DNA of 64,000 nt from Shimia sp051201625 (GTDB lineage Bacteria > Pseudomonadota > Alphaproteobacteria > Rhodobacterales > Rhodobacteraceae): contig NZ_CP179203.1 in the NCBI RefSeq assembly GCF_051201625.1, positions 620,001-684,000 on the forward strand, read 5' to 3'. Made by a program: the position numbers and the translations under genes. The notes beneath the pieces are model-generated. The model made no database searches and was not told where the DNA came from. It worked only from the letters and a program-made list of their open reading frames with translations. The number at the start of each line of letters is the position of its first letter. Position 1 is the stretch's first letter. This document shows positions 17,589 through 26,956 of this stretch, piece after piece.

Positions 17589-17969
17589 ATGATGATGACA
17601 TCTTTGATACATGTGGCGCTTGGTGGAGCTGTGGGCGCGAGTTTGCGTTATCTCGTTGGATTTGCGATCGTACGCTTGGTTGGACATGGATTTCCAATGG
17701 CAATTCTCACCGTAAATGTAATTGGCTCGTTTCTAATGGGGGCGTTTGTAGTGTTCGCCGCGCACCGTGGGCTGACGCATCTATCTCCTTTAGTCACGAC
17801 AGGCTTGCTTGGTGGGTTCACAACGTTCTCGGCCTTTTCCTTGGAGACAGTCAATCTGTTGGAACGAGGACAGGTTGGTGTAGCCGTTTTTTATGTTCTG
17901 ATATCAATAGTTGGTTCAGTTGGAGCGCTGGCTTTGGGTATCTTGTTGACGAGAGGAGCTTTGACATGA
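17589..17969 (+). CDS. crcB: Fluoride exporter CrcB/FluC
   Basis: A small four-helix fluoride channel (126 residues from 17589) that exports fluoride as a dual-topology dimer. Family motifs are GGAVGASLRY, NVIGSFLMGAFV and GGFTTFSAFSLET. Three ATG codons stand in a row (17589, 17592, 17595) and none has a good ribosome binding site. A GTG at 17550 would add 13 residues, so the start is uncertain. The 3' end overlaps the next gene by four bases. Confidence 0.92.
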   Translation: MMMTSLIHVALGGAVGASLRYLVGFAIVRLVGHGFPMAILTVNVIGSFLMGAFVVFAAHRGLTHLSPLVTTGLLGGFTTFSAFSLETVNLLERGQVGVAVFYVLISIVGSVGALALGILLTRGALT

Positions 17970-19009
17970 GCCGCGTACAAACAATCACAGTTGGGCCCAG
18001 CGATGCTGACCAGCGACTGGACAGGTGGTTCCGACGCTTGTTCCCGCATGCTGCACAAGGCAGAATAGAGAAAATGTGTCGCAAAGGTGAAATCCGTGTG
18101 GATGGTAGCCGAGTAAAGGCATCGGTGCGGCTCAGCCCTGGCCAACAAGTTCGCGTGCCACCTCTACCGGAGCCACATGAGGTGCGGGCAGCGTCAATTG
18201 CCCGGATATCCGACAATGATATTGAAATGATCCACGACACAGTAATTTATCGTGACGATTATATTATTGCACTCAACAAGCCCGCGGGACTGCCATCTCA
18301 GGGGGGTAGCAAGCAGAAGAAGCATGTTGACGGGCTCTCCGAGGCGCTCCGCTTTGGTTTTGAGGACAAACCGAGGCTTGTGCATAGGTTAGATAAAGAT
18401 ACCTCAGGTGTACTTCTACTTGCTCGTACGCGCGAGATGGCAGCCGCTTTGACTGCAGCGATCAGGCATCGCCAAACACGCAAGATTTATTGGGCTGTGG
18501 TTGCTGGCGTGCCAACACCATATTTGGGTGAAATAAAATATGGGCTAGTAAAAGCGTTCGGGCACGGACGTCAGGGCGAAGGTGAAAAAATGCATTGTGT
18601 GCATCCCCGAGAAGTTGAAAAAACGCCCGGTGCGAAACGCGCTGTCACCAGGTATGCAACTTTGTATCGGGTGGCGAGTCGCGCTTCATGGGTTGCGATG
18701 GAGCCGATAACTGGCCGCACACATCAATTAAGGGCGCACATGGCAGAAATTGGTCATCCGATCATTGGAGATGGAAAATATGGAGGGTCCGGGCAAGAAA
18801 ATCTGGGTGATGGCTGGGGCGCTCAGTTGGGTGGTATAATCAGTAATAAGCTGCACTTACACGCCCGGATCATGCAGTTTGAGCATCCTGTTACGCGAAA
18901 GCTGGTATCGTTAGAGGCGCCATTGCCTGAACATATGAAACACACATTTGAGGCTCTTCAGTGGTCTCCAGATTTGGCAGCGTATGACCCCTTCGAGGCC
19001 TTGCAATGA
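17966..19009 (+). CDS. rluC: RluA-family pseudouridine synthase (RluC-like)
   Basis: A 23S rRNA pseudouridine synthase (347 residues). An N-terminal S4 RNA-binding domain (RLDRWFRRLFP through RVDGSRVKASVRLSPGQQV) precedes the catalytic domain, whose motif RLVHRLDKDTSGVLLLAR contains the catalytic aspartate. LNKPAGLPSQGG and the later GRTHQLRAHMAEIGHPIIGD also mark the family. Start and stop both overlap neighbours by four bases, so crcB, this gene and the phosphatase are translationally coupled. The choice of RluC over RluD-type specificity is by resemblance only. Confidence 0.93.
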   Translation: MSRVQTITVGPSDADQRLDRWFRRLFPHAAQGRIEKMCRKGEIRVDGSRVKASVRLSPGQQVRVPPLPEPHEVRAASIARISDNDIEMIHDTVIYRDDYIIALNKPAGLPSQGGSKQKKHVDGLSEALRFGFEDKPRLVHRLDKDTSGVLLLARTREMAAALTAAIRHRQTRKIYWAVVAGVPTPYLGEIKYGLVKAFGHGRQGEGEKMHCVHPREVEKTPGAKRAVTRYATLYRVASRASWVAMEPITGRTHQLRAHMAEIGHPIIGDGKYGGSGQENLGDGWGAQLGGIISNKLHLHARIMQFEHPVTRKLVSLEAPLPEHMKHTFEALQWSPDLAAYDPFEALQ

Positions 19010-19677
19010 CCGAACTAAAGTTGGTCGTATTCGATGTTGATGGTACCCTAGTTGATAGCCAAGCTGATATTCTTGGCGCCATGTCCTTCGCGTTCGATCA
19101 GGTAGGCTTGAAATTACCTGATCGTGATACTGTTTTGGGCATCGTCGGGCTATCGCTTGATGTTGCCTTCGCTCGGCTTGTACCTGATGCGAGCGTCTCA
19201 ATTCGAAATAAGTTGGTGGATGCCTACAAAGGTAGTTATCGGCGGGGCCGTGTAGAAAAAGGGACGTCGCTTCCGTCGCCTTTATACCCTGGAGCGAGAG
19301 ATGCTCTGAAACACCTATCCGGTGTTGACGAAATATTCTTAGGTGTTGCGACCGGTAAGTCGCGTCGCGGATTGAATAAATTCTTTGAAGGCCATGGCTT
19401 AGAGGGAGTATTCCAAACCCAGCAGGTATCTGACCATCACCCGTCAAAGCCACATCCATCGATGTTGCTGACGGCCTTAGAAGAAGTCGGTGTTGAAGCC
19501 GGTTCCGCAGTTATGGTTGGCGATACTAGTTTTGATATGGATATGGCCAAAGCGGCAGGAATGGCGGCAATTGGGGTCAGTTGGGGGTACCATAAGGCAT
19601 CGGCGTTGACATCTGCTGACATCGTGATTGATGAGTTCCATGACCTACGTGATGTGCTGGTAGATATGTGGAGTTGA
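19006..19677 (+). CDS. HAD-family hydrolase (phosphoglycolate phosphatase-like)
   Basis: A haloacid-dehalogenase superfamily phosphatase of 223 residues. Motif I is FDVDGTLVDSQ (nucleophile Asp9, general acid Asp11), motif II VATGKSRRG, and motif III/IV VMVGDTSFDMDMAKAAGM. The helical cap inserted after motif I is of the subclass I type seen in Gph. The substrate cannot be read from sequence. It starts within the end of the pseudouridine synthase gene and is followed four bases later by the ATP12-family gene. Confidence 0.9.
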   Translation: MTELKLVVFDVDGTLVDSQADILGAMSFAFDQVGLKLPDRDTVLGIVGLSLDVAFARLVPDASVSIRNKLVDAYKGSYRRGRVEKGTSLPSPLYPGARDALKHLSGVDEIFLGVATGKSRRGLNKFFEGHGLEGVFQTQQVSDHHPSKPHPSMLLTALEEVGVEAGSAVMVGDTSFDMDMAKAAGMAAIGVSWGYHKASALTSADIVIDEFHDLRDVLVDMWS

Positions 19678-19681
19678 GTTC

Positions 19682-20386
19682 ATGAACGGGTGGGTGGCAA
19701 AACGTTTTTGGAAGACATCGAAAGTAATTGAAAAATCAGAGGGTTTCACAGTATGTTTGGACGGGCGAGTTCTTAAGACACCCGCCAAGTCACACCTAAT
19801 TCTTCCATCACGGGAAATGGCACATGCAATTGCTGCGGAATGGGACCGTCAGGAAGGTGATATTGATCCAAATACAATGCCGGTAACAAAATCTGCGAAT
19901 GCAGCGATTGATAAGGTTGCGACCCAGCATTTTGAGATTGCTGAAATGCTGACAGAGTATGGCAACACAGATTTATTATGCTATCGCGCCGTGGCTCCGG
20001 AGGAGTTGATTGCGCGGCAGGCTGAGAGTTGGGACCCGATACTGGATTGGGCTGCGGAAAACTTGGGCGCGCGCCTACTTTCGGTGTCTGGTGTGATGTA
20101 TGAGGAGCAGGACAAGACTGCAATTTCCAGATTAAGGGCGCAGGTCCATGCCATGGACAATTACGCGCTTGCGGCGTTTTACGACCTTGTAAGCCTCTCG
20201 GGGTCACTTGTATTAGCGTTTGCGGCGCGGGCTGAAATACGCACTATCTCAGAGCTGTGGGAGTTGTCGCGAGTTGATGAGTCTTGGCAGGAAGAGCAAT
20301 GGGGTGTGGATGATGAGGCGTCAAAACAAATTGCGTTGAAATTCCGGGCTTTCGAAAACGCAAATCGTTTTCTCAAAATGACGTAA
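19682..20386 (+). CDS. ATP12-family F1-ATPase assembly chaperone
   Basis: A 234-residue protein of the ATP12 family, which in mitochondria binds the F1 alpha subunit before assembly. The family hallmark is present: KRFWK near the start, LDGRVLKTPAKSHLILPS and AAEWDRQEGDIDPNTMPVTKSANAAID (about residues 25-80). The family is shared by alphaproteobacteria and mitochondria, and the rluC-HAD-ATP12 order is common in the Rhodobacteraceae as far as I recall. It closes the gene run; a promoter region for bztA follows. Confidence 0.93.
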   Translation: MNGWVAKRFWKTSKVIEKSEGFTVCLDGRVLKTPAKSHLILPSREMAHAIAAEWDRQEGDIDPNTMPVTKSANAAIDKVATQHFEIAEMLTEYGNTDLLCYRAVAPEELIARQAESWDPILDWAAENLGARLLSVSGVMYEEQDKTAISRLRAQVHAMDNYALAAFYDLVSLSGSLVLAFAARAEIRTISELWELSRVDESWQEEQWGVDDEASKQIALKFRAFENANRFLKMT

Positions 20387-20462
20387 AATACATTTAAGGC
20401 CCATATTGTTCGCGTTTCCGTTAAGTCAAGCTTGTTAAGCCTTGAAATCCTTTGCCCGACCC

Positions 20463-20492
20463 TTGACGTTTTGTGTTTAATTCGACCAAAAT
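20463..20492 (+). promoter_or_regulatory. Likely sigma-70 promoter of bztA
   Basis: CCTTGACG carries the -35 element TTGACG (20463-20468), and CAAAAT (20487-20492) is a fair -10 element with 18 bases between. It lies about 100 bases upstream of bztA in the only gap before the transporter genes. Confidence 0.45.
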
Positions 20493-20591
20493 GTTGCCGT
20501 GGGATTGAAAAGCGATCCTTTGAAATCCACACGGCCTATCCAAGGGTCGAATGACTGCCCGCAAAGGGCAGAATATCAGGAAGAGGTAAAA

Positions 20592-21608
20592 ATGAAAAAA
20601 TCCGTAATTTTTGGTGCATTAACGATGGCGGGCCTAGCGGCTGGTGCTGCTGCCGCTGGTACGCTTGACGATGTTAAAGCGCGTGGCAGTCTGAACTGTG
20701 GTGTATCCACGGGTCTGGTTGGCTTTGCAGCACCTGACGCAAAGGGTGCGTGGAACGGCTTTGACGTCGGCGTATGCCGCGCCGTAGCCGCTGCTGTACT
20801 GGGAGACCCCAGCGCGGTGGAGTTTGTACCGACAACGGGTAAAACCCGTTTCACGGCGCTGGCTTCCGGCGAAATTGACATGTTGGCGCGCAATACCACG
20901 TGGACCTTCTCGCGCGATGTAGATTTAAAATTCACCTTTGTCGGCGTCAACTACTATGACGGTCAGGGCTTTATGGTTCCAAAAGAGTTGGGTGTGTCCT
21001 CGGCCAAAGAACTAGATGGTGCCACTGTTTGTATCCAAACTGGTACTACGACTGAGCTGAACCTTGCGGATTTTTTCCGTGTGAACAATATCAGCTATGA
21101 TCCAGTGCCAATTGAAACTAACGCTGAGGCGCAGCAGCAGTACCTAGCTGGTGCATGCGACGTCTACACCACAGACGCATCGGGCTTGGCGGCAACGCGT
21201 GCGACATTTGAGGACCCTGATGCGCATAGCTTGCTACCTGAAATCATCTCAAAAGAGCCTCTTGGCCCTCTAGTTCGTCATGGAGATGATAACTGGGGAG
21301 ATGTTGTTCGCTGGACACTTAATGCGTTGATCACCGCAGAGGAGCTGGGTGTGACATCGGCCAACATCGGTGAGATGGCTGCTGGTACTAACAATCCGGA
21401 AGTTAATCGTCTGCTCGGAACTGAAGGAAACTTAGGTGAAATGCTTGGTCTTTCCGCTGACTGGGCCAAGAGCGCTATTATGGCGGGTGGAAATTACGCT
21501 GAGTTGTTTGAAGGCAACATTGGCGAAAGCACACCGATTGGTCTGGCGCGTGGTTTGAACGCACAATGGACTGATGGAGGTCTGATCTATTCGCCGCCAT
21601 TCCGGTAA
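20592..21608 (+). CDS. bztA: Amino acid ABC transporter, periplasmic binding protein
   Basis: The substrate-binding protein (338 residues) of a general or glutamate/glutamine/aspartate/asparagine-type importer (BztA/AapJ family). The ATG at 20592 follows AGGAAGAGG and starts a Sec signal peptide cleaved after AAAAG-type residues near 22. Mature features are RGSLNCGVSTGLVGFAAPD, NGFDVGVCRAVAAAV and FVPTTGKTRFTALASGEIDML. It is separated from the permease genes by a strong terminator, fitting excess production of the binding protein over the membrane parts. Confidence 0.95.
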   Translation: MKKSVIFGALTMAGLAAGAAAAGTLDDVKARGSLNCGVSTGLVGFAAPDAKGAWNGFDVGVCRAVAAAVLGDPSAVEFVPTTGKTRFTALASGEIDMLARNTTWTFSRDVDLKFTFVGVNYYDGQGFMVPKELGVSSAKELDGATVCIQTGTTTELNLADFFRVNNISYDPVPIETNAEAQQQYLAGACDVYTTDASGLAATRATFEDPDAHSLLPEIISKEPLGPLVRHGDDNWGDVVRWTLNALITAEELGVTSANIGEMAAGTNNPEVNRLLGTEGNLGEMLGLSADWAKSAIMAGGNYAELFEGNIGESTPIGLARGLNAQWTDGGLIYSPPFR

Positions 21609-21624
21609 AAAAAATTACTAAGAA

Positions 21625-21652
21625 AGGGCGTGGGGAAACCTACGCCCTTTTC
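21625..21652 (+). terminator. Terminator or attenuator between bztA and bztB
   Basis: An 11-base-pair stem (21625-21635 with 21640-21650, one G-T pair) closed by a GAAA loop and followed by a short T run. Partial read-through would give less permease mRNA than binding-protein mRNA. Confidence 0.75.
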
Positions 21653-21707
21653 ACATAAAAGCCAAAAATTGAATAATAATTCGGCCGAGTAACGGGGAAG
21701 AACCTTA

Positions 21708-22976
21708 ATGACCACTTTGACCGACCCTCCTAAGGAGTCGTTCCGGCTGTCTATGTTGATTTATGACACCCGGTACCGTTCTTTGACGATTCAGGTTGTT
21801 GCGATGATGGGGTTCATGTTGGTAGCCGCATGGCTGATCAACAATACCTTGACGAACCTCGCCACACTTGGCAAACCAATTGACTTCGGCTTTCTCGGAG
21901 ACCCAGCAAGTTACGATATAAACCAGCGGCTTCTAGAGTATGACAGCCGTGAAACGCATCTCAGAGCGTCGTTTATTGGATTGCTGAACACACTCGTTGT
22001 CGCAGTTCTTGGCTGTATCACGGCGACCATCATCGGAGTATTTGTTGGCGTTTTACGCTTAAGCAAGAACTGGCTTGTTGCTAAAATCATGACAGTTTAC
22101 GTCGAGATTTTCCGAAACGTGCCGGTCCTGCTTTGGATTGTTTTAGCCATGGCTATTTTGATCGAAAGCTTACCAGCACCTAAGGCATTTCGCGGTGAAA
22201 ATCCGGAAGCATCTTTGAGTTTTTTTGACACAGTGGCGGTGACCAACCGTGGGGTGTATATTCCCGAAGCTCTGTTCTCTAACAGTCTTGGAAATATCCA
22301 CCTGTTTGGTGCGTCATCGTTGCGGTTTGATATTTCTCTAGATTTGGTTGCGATCTTCGTGGTGCTTGGGTTGAGTATATTCTCCATTCGTAAACTGGCA
22401 GCACGAGCGAAGCGTATCCAGGAAGCCACCGGTGACCGCCCAAAGACATGGCACATAAATTTGGCAATCTTGTTGGTACCTATGATCTGTTTGCTAGTCA
22501 TCTTAGGCTTTCACCTCGGTTATCCATCGTTGAAAGGGTTTAACTTTAAGGGTGGAACCCACATGCGCAACTCGCTGATCGCGCTTTGGCTGGCCCTGTC
22601 GCTATACACCGCTGCCTTTATTGCAGAAATTGTACGAGGAGGCATCCTAGCGATTAGCTACGGTCAAACCGAAGCGGCGGGAGCGCTCGGCTTACGCCCC
22701 GGAAAAATCATGCGATTGGTGATTTTGCCGCAGGCTCTGCGTGTTATCATACCGCCAATGATCTCCAATTATTTGAATTTGACGAAAAACTCGTCACTAG
22801 CCATAGCGGTTGGCTACATGGATATTACTGGCACATTAGGTGGCATCACGATGAATCAGACTGGCCGAGAGTTGGAGTGCGTTCTTATGTTGATGGCCTG
22901 CTATCTGCTGATTTCTCTGAGTATCTCGATGGTAATGAACTGGTATAACGGACGCGTTGCGTTGGTGGAGAGATAA
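21708..22976 (+). CDS. bztB: Amino acid ABC transporter permease (BztB/AapQ)
   Basis: An inner membrane permease of 422 residues from the HisM/GlnP-type polar amino acid family. The long first half with an inserted domain is typical of BztB/AapQ. Transmembrane segments include GFMLVAAWLINN, LLNTLVVAVLGCITATIIG and the C-terminal helices. The coupling motif that docks with the ATPase is the EAAG segment in GQTEAAGALGLRPGKIMRLVILPQALRVIIPP. It works as a heterodimer with BztC. GGGGAAGAA precedes the ATG. Confidence 0.95.
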   Translation: MTTLTDPPKESFRLSMLIYDTRYRSLTIQVVAMMGFMLVAAWLINNTLTNLATLGKPIDFGFLGDPASYDINQRLLEYDSRETHLRASFIGLLNTLVVAVLGCITATIIGVFVGVLRLSKNWLVAKIMTVYVEIFRNVPVLLWIVLAMAILIESLPAPKAFRGENPEASLSFFDTVAVTNRGVYIPEALFSNSLGNIHLFGASSLRFDISLDLVAIFVVLGLSIFSIRKLAARAKRIQEATGDRPKTWHINLAILLVPMICLLVILGFHLGYPSLKGFNFKGGTHMRNSLIALWLALSLYTAAFIAEIVRGGILAISYGQTEAAGALGLRPGKIMRLVILPQALRVIIPPMISNYLNLTKNSSLAIAVGYMDITGTLGGITMNQTGRELECVLMLMACYLLISLSISMVMNWYNGRVALVER

Positions 22977-22977
22977 G

Positions 22978-24279
22978 ATGAGTGATCAAGCTTTTGTTCG
23001 CATTGAAATGCTGCCAGAAAAAAAACCTCCCGCCTCAACAGTTGGTATGATTGGATGGTTGCGGGAGAACTTGTTTTCAGGCTGGCTCAACACTGTCTTA
23101 ACCATCATTTCGATGGGTTTTATATGGTACGTACTTTCCGGTGTGTTGCCTTGGGTTTTTCAATCCGTTTGGAATGCAAACTCGCTGAATGAATGCCGGG
23201 AAATCATGAATGAAACGTGGGGCTCAACCCACGGTCATGCGTGTTGGGGCGTTGTCAGGGAACGTTGGTTACAGCTGTTGTACGGCTTCTATCCTGAAAA
23301 TTTATACTGGCGCGTAAACCTGGCACTCGTATTGACGTTGTTGGCGCTCACGCCACTTTTATTTGCAGAGCGGGCGCCACGCCAACTTTGGTACGTCACG
23401 GCTGTCTATCCTTTCCTAATGCCCTGGCTTTTGTGGGGTGGCTCAATCTGGGGCACGCTTATGATTGCTGCGGGAGTCGGAATCGGTTATTTAGCTTTCC
23501 GCCTACTGGCACCAATTGCTGGATCTCTGATTTCTGTGATTGCATCCGCTGTGCTTCCGATTATTTGGTGGATGTTTTTAGCAGGCTCTGCTGCTGGTGT
23601 GATTGACGCTGTCTTGCCGATGGGAATTGAGACTGTTGAAAGTCGTCAGTTTGGGGGCTTTATGTTGGCTATATTACTTGGAATTGCGGCTATCGGCTGC
23701 TCGCTACCAATCGGTATAATCCTTGCGCTGGGCCGACAGTCAGACCTTTTCATCGTCAAAACGTTGTGTGTTGGTTTTATTGAGTTCATTAGGGGTGTGC
23801 CTCTGATCACATTGTTGTTTGTGGCATCGCTTTTATTAAACTTATTTTTGCCTGTTGGTACTAACTTCGACATCATACTGCGGGTGATGATTATGATGAC
23901 CCTATTTGCCGCAGCCTACATGGCTGAAGTCATCCGAGGTGGCCTCGCCGCCTTGCCCAAGGGCCAGTATGAAGGAGCAGACTCACTCGGTCTCAATTAT
24001 TGGCAAGCCCAGCGATTGATTATCATGCCTCAGGCCTTAAAAATTTCAATCCCCGGTATTGTGAGTACTTTTATCGGCATCTTTAAGGATACCACACTGG
24101 TGTCGATCATCGGTCTTTTTGATGTTATCGGATTGGCAGGTGCTATCCGGGCTGACACCGCATGGAATGGCATTTATTGGGAATTGTTCGCTTTCATAGC
24201 GTTTTTGTTCTTTGTCGTTTGTTTTTCCATGTCCCGCTATTCCATGTACCTAGAGCGCAAGCTTCATACAGGTCATTAA
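22978..24279 (+). CDS. bztC: Amino acid ABC transporter permease (BztC/AapM)
   Basis: The second permease (433 residues), starting at the ATG at 22978, one base after the bztB stop. A longer frame from 22957 overlaps bztB and lacks a binding site, whereas GGAGAGATAAG lies before 22978. Multiple hydrophobic helices surround a large N-terminal region. The coupling loop reads GQYEGADSLGLNYWQAQRLIIMPQALKISIPG, and RGVPLITLLFVASLLL marks the permease core. The length fits Rhodobacter BztC rather than the shorter rhizobial AapM. Confidence 0.95.
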   Translation: MSDQAFVRIEMLPEKKPPASTVGMIGWLRENLFSGWLNTVLTIISMGFIWYVLSGVLPWVFQSVWNANSLNECREIMNETWGSTHGHACWGVVRERWLQLLYGFYPENLYWRVNLALVLTLLALTPLLFAERAPRQLWYVTAVYPFLMPWLLWGGSIWGTLMIAAGVGIGYLAFRLLAPIAGSLISVIASAVLPIIWWMFLAGSAAGVIDAVLPMGIETVESRQFGGFMLAILLGIAAIGCSLPIGIILALGRQSDLFIVKTLCVGFIEFIRGVPLITLLFVASLLLNLFLPVGTNFDIILRVMIMMTLFAAAYMAEVIRGGLAALPKGQYEGADSLGLNYWQAQRLIIMPQALKISIPGIVSTFIGIFKDTTLVSIIGLFDVIGLAGAIRADTAWNGIYWELFAFIAFLFFVVCFSMSRYSMYLERKLHTGH

Positions 24280-24294
24280 TGAGGAGTTCTGCAA

Positions 24295-25086
24295 ATGTCT
24301 GAACTGAGAACTGATCGTGAAATCGACCGCTCCAAGATGCATGTCTCGGAAAAGATTGCGGTTGAAATATCTAATATGAATAAATGGTACGGATCTTTCC
24401 ACGTGCTTCGTGATATCAACCTCACGGTCAACGAAGGTGAGAGAATTGTGATTGCTGGACCGTCGGGCTCGGGGAAATCGACATTGATACGCTGTATCAA
24501 CCGCTTGGAAGAGCATCAGCAAGGTAGCATTTTTGTGGATGGGACCGAACTGACGAGTGACTTAAAAAATATTGATAAGATTCGCTCTGAGGTAGGTATG
24601 TGCTTTCAGCATTTTAACCTGTTCCCGCATCTAACAATTTTAGAGAATTGCACTCTTGCGCCAATCTGGGTGCGAAAGACGCCTCGGAAAGAAGCTGACG
24701 AAATAGCGATGCATTTCTTGGAAAAAGTCAAGATTCCGGAGCAAGCTGACAAGTACCCTGGCCAACTGTCAGGGGGTCAGCAGCAGCGTGTTGCCATCGC
24801 CCGCTCACTCTGTATGAAGCCGCGCATCATGTTATTTGATGAACCTACGTCGGCGCTTGATCCCGAGATGATTAAGGAGGTGCTGGACACAATGATCGAA
24901 CTCGCAGAAGAAGGCATGACCATGCTTTGCGTAACGCATGAGATGGGCTTTGCGCGTCAGGTTGCAAACCGAGTAATCTTCATGGACGCTGGTCAAATTG
25001 TGGAGCAAAATGTACCCGAGGAGTTCTTTAATAATCCGAAAAGTGATCGGACTAAGCTTTTTCTCAGCCAAATTTTAGGCCACTAA
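24295..25086 (+). CDS. bztD: Amino acid ABC transporter ATP-binding protein
   Basis: The cytoplasmic ATPase of the importer (263 residues). Walker A is GPSGSGKST (about residues 56-64), Q-loop MCFQHFNLFPHL, ABC signature LSGGQQQRVAIARSL, Walker B IMLFDEPTSALDPE and the H-loop VTHEMGFARQVANRV. An unusually long N-terminal stretch before the nucleotide-binding domain is shared with BztD. GAGGAG lies before the ATG. It is the last gene of the operon; no clear terminator follows. Confidence 0.96.
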   Translation: MSELRTDREIDRSKMHVSEKIAVEISNMNKWYGSFHVLRDINLTVNEGERIVIAGPSGSGKSTLIRCINRLEEHQQGSIFVDGTELTSDLKNIDKIRSEVGMCFQHFNLFPHLTILENCTLAPIWVRKTPRKEADEIAMHFLEKVKIPEQADKYPGQLSGGQQQRVAIARSLCMKPRIMLFDEPTSALDPEMIKEVLDTMIELAEEGMTMLCVTHEMGFARQVANRVIFMDAGQIVEQNVPEEFFNNPKSDRTKLFLSQILGH

Positions 25087-26092
25087 AATACAGTAGTTTG
25101 ATTTTTGTGGAGGTGTGCTGTCAAGATAAGTAACGAGCGCGGCTTTGCATCCAGCCGTGCGGATTGAAAACTGGTCTTCTATATTTAACAATTTAAGAAC
25201 TTCTTGTATCCCTGCCATTATTTGCTGCAATTGGTTGATATCAAGCGATAACAAGACAGTAGCGACGGTTGGATATGCGAGAAATCGTTGGTTCACTTGA
25301 GGTTCGCCTGTCAAGGGCACTGCCAAAACACCAATCCTGAGGGAATGGGCCAATTTTGTGGCGCGCTTCTGACTGATCTACCTGATTTTGTGAAGTAATT
25401 TGGGTGCTCAACATGATGCAAGTTGCAGCTCAGATTTAGGGTAACATCCAGCGCCATTCCAGAAAAGGCCTCACTTGACCGAACTGATGAGGATAGGGTT
25501 ATCTGAGCTTGACGGACACCTTCATCTCGAAATTAGTCATTTAATGCTGCAGATGCCGCTTGCCTCGCTTCTCCAGGGTGCGGTCATTATCGGAAATTTC
25601 AAGGGTGTCGCAGTTGGATTCTACATGCCACATTAAAATGAGATAGACTGTCATCAGTCGAATGTTTTTGCATGTGGGAAGCCAGTAAAAGGTTTTGCTG
25701 CCGGAAAACTGAGAGACTGGACGAGAGTTGCCAACGCACTTTGTGTGCGTTGTGATTAGCAGAAATGGGAACGATAGAAAGGCAATTAGTAATAATAAAG
25801 GGTTTTCTGAAGAGAAAGCGCCTCGCGATGTCCTTTACTCTAATTGGCGCATTTGCTCATTAACAATTTGGGTGAATATTGATTGCGTTGAGTACTAAGT
25901 AACGATCTAGCGCGCCTACAGGACTACCCAGTTGTTTTGTGCGTCGTAGTAGACACGGCAGTTTTGACTGCGGGACAGTTGGTCAAAAAATAGTGTTTTG
26001 AAAATTTCAAATCTGACGCAAAGCACCAAAATCAAAATTTTAGATGTGGTTTAACTGATTGACGTTGCCGGCGCTTGACAGCAGTTCAAGCG
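25087..26092. other. One-kilobase gene-poor region, possibly decayed genes
   Basis: No intact gene is supported. A minus-strand frame covering 25075-25353 (92 codons, TTG start) has protein-like composition, including a segment LQQIMAGIQEVLKLLNIEDQ. It lacks a binding site, overlaps the bztD stop and matches no family I know. On the plus strand, 25488-25637 reads as a short protein-like frame. Both could be remnants of inactivated genes, which I cannot confirm from one sequence. Confidence 0.3.
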
Positions 26093-26887
26093 TCATTTGT
26101 GCCGGAACGGCATAATGAGGCTCCAAACCAAACGTGATGGGCGGTCGTCCTGACATTCAAGTCCTATAAGCATGTTACTATGTCCGTCACTTGGTTGTGA
26201 TACATAGGTGCCGAATGCCCGGTCCCAAACAGATAGGGAAAATCCGTAGTTACTGTCATGCTCTGCCCGATGCACGGAATGGTGCACGCGGTGCATGTCA
26301 GGTGTTACGAGAAACATGCGAAGTATCCAATCGATGGAATTTGGTAATTTGATATTGGAATGGTTGAACATGGCGGTTCCATTTAAAATAATTTCAAACA
26401 GAAGTACGGCTAGAGCGGAGGGACCTACAGCATAAACCAAACCAATCTTGGCAAGCATCGACAGCGCTATCTCTAAGGGATGGAAGCGGAGTGCTGTTGT
26501 AACGTCAAAGTCGCGGTCAGCGTGGTGAACGCTATGCAATTGCCAGAGGATTGGAATTTTATGTGTCATTAAGTGTTGAAACCAAATAGCGAAATCAAAA
26601 ATCATGATGACCAAGATGATTTCCAAAAATGCTGGTAGTGACAGTTTATTCAATAAACCCCACCCACTTTGGCTTGCATCTATTGCTGCACCGATGGCCA
26701 GCAAAGGTAAGGCAAACGCCATTATGCGGAGGCTGATAGTGTTTAAAATTGTTAATCCGAAATTTGTGGTCCAGCGTCTGCCTCTCGATTGTGCGAGTGT
26801 GCGACGCGGGATCCAGATCTCAAGGGTCGCAAAAATTATAAAAAGACACAGAAAAATGAGTAACCGGATAAGAAATTCTGAAACCAT
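26093..26887 (-). CDS. Sterol desaturase / fatty acid hydroxylase-family protein
   Basis: An integral membrane di-iron protein of 264 residues. Four or more hydrophobic helices are present together with the histidine clusters of the family: HLMTH (about residue 105), HSVHHAD (about 117) and HRVHHSVHRAEHD (about 198). These bind the two irons in sterol desaturases and fatty acid or carotenoid hydroxylases. The substrate is not evident. It lies alone, 69 bases downstream of argB on the same strand, so it may be cotranscribed. Confidence 0.88.
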   Translation of the reverse strand: MVSEFLIRLLIFLCLFIIFATLEIWIPRRTLAQSRGRRWTTNFGLTILNTISLRIMAFALPLLAIGAAIDASQSGWGLLNKLSLPAFLEIILVIMIFDFAIWFQHLMTHKIPILWQLHSVHHADRDFDVTTALRFHPLEIALSMLAKIGLVYAVGPSALAVLLFEIILNGTAMFNHSNIKLPNSIDWILRMFLVTPDMHRVHHSVHRAEHDSNYGFSLSVWDRAFGTYVSQPSDGHSNMLIGLECQDDRPSRLVWSLIMPFRHK

Positions 26888-26956
26888 ACTGAAATCCTAG
26901 GTGAGACGGGACTACTCATTTATATTCGTTGTAAAGAATATTAATAGACTAGTCTT

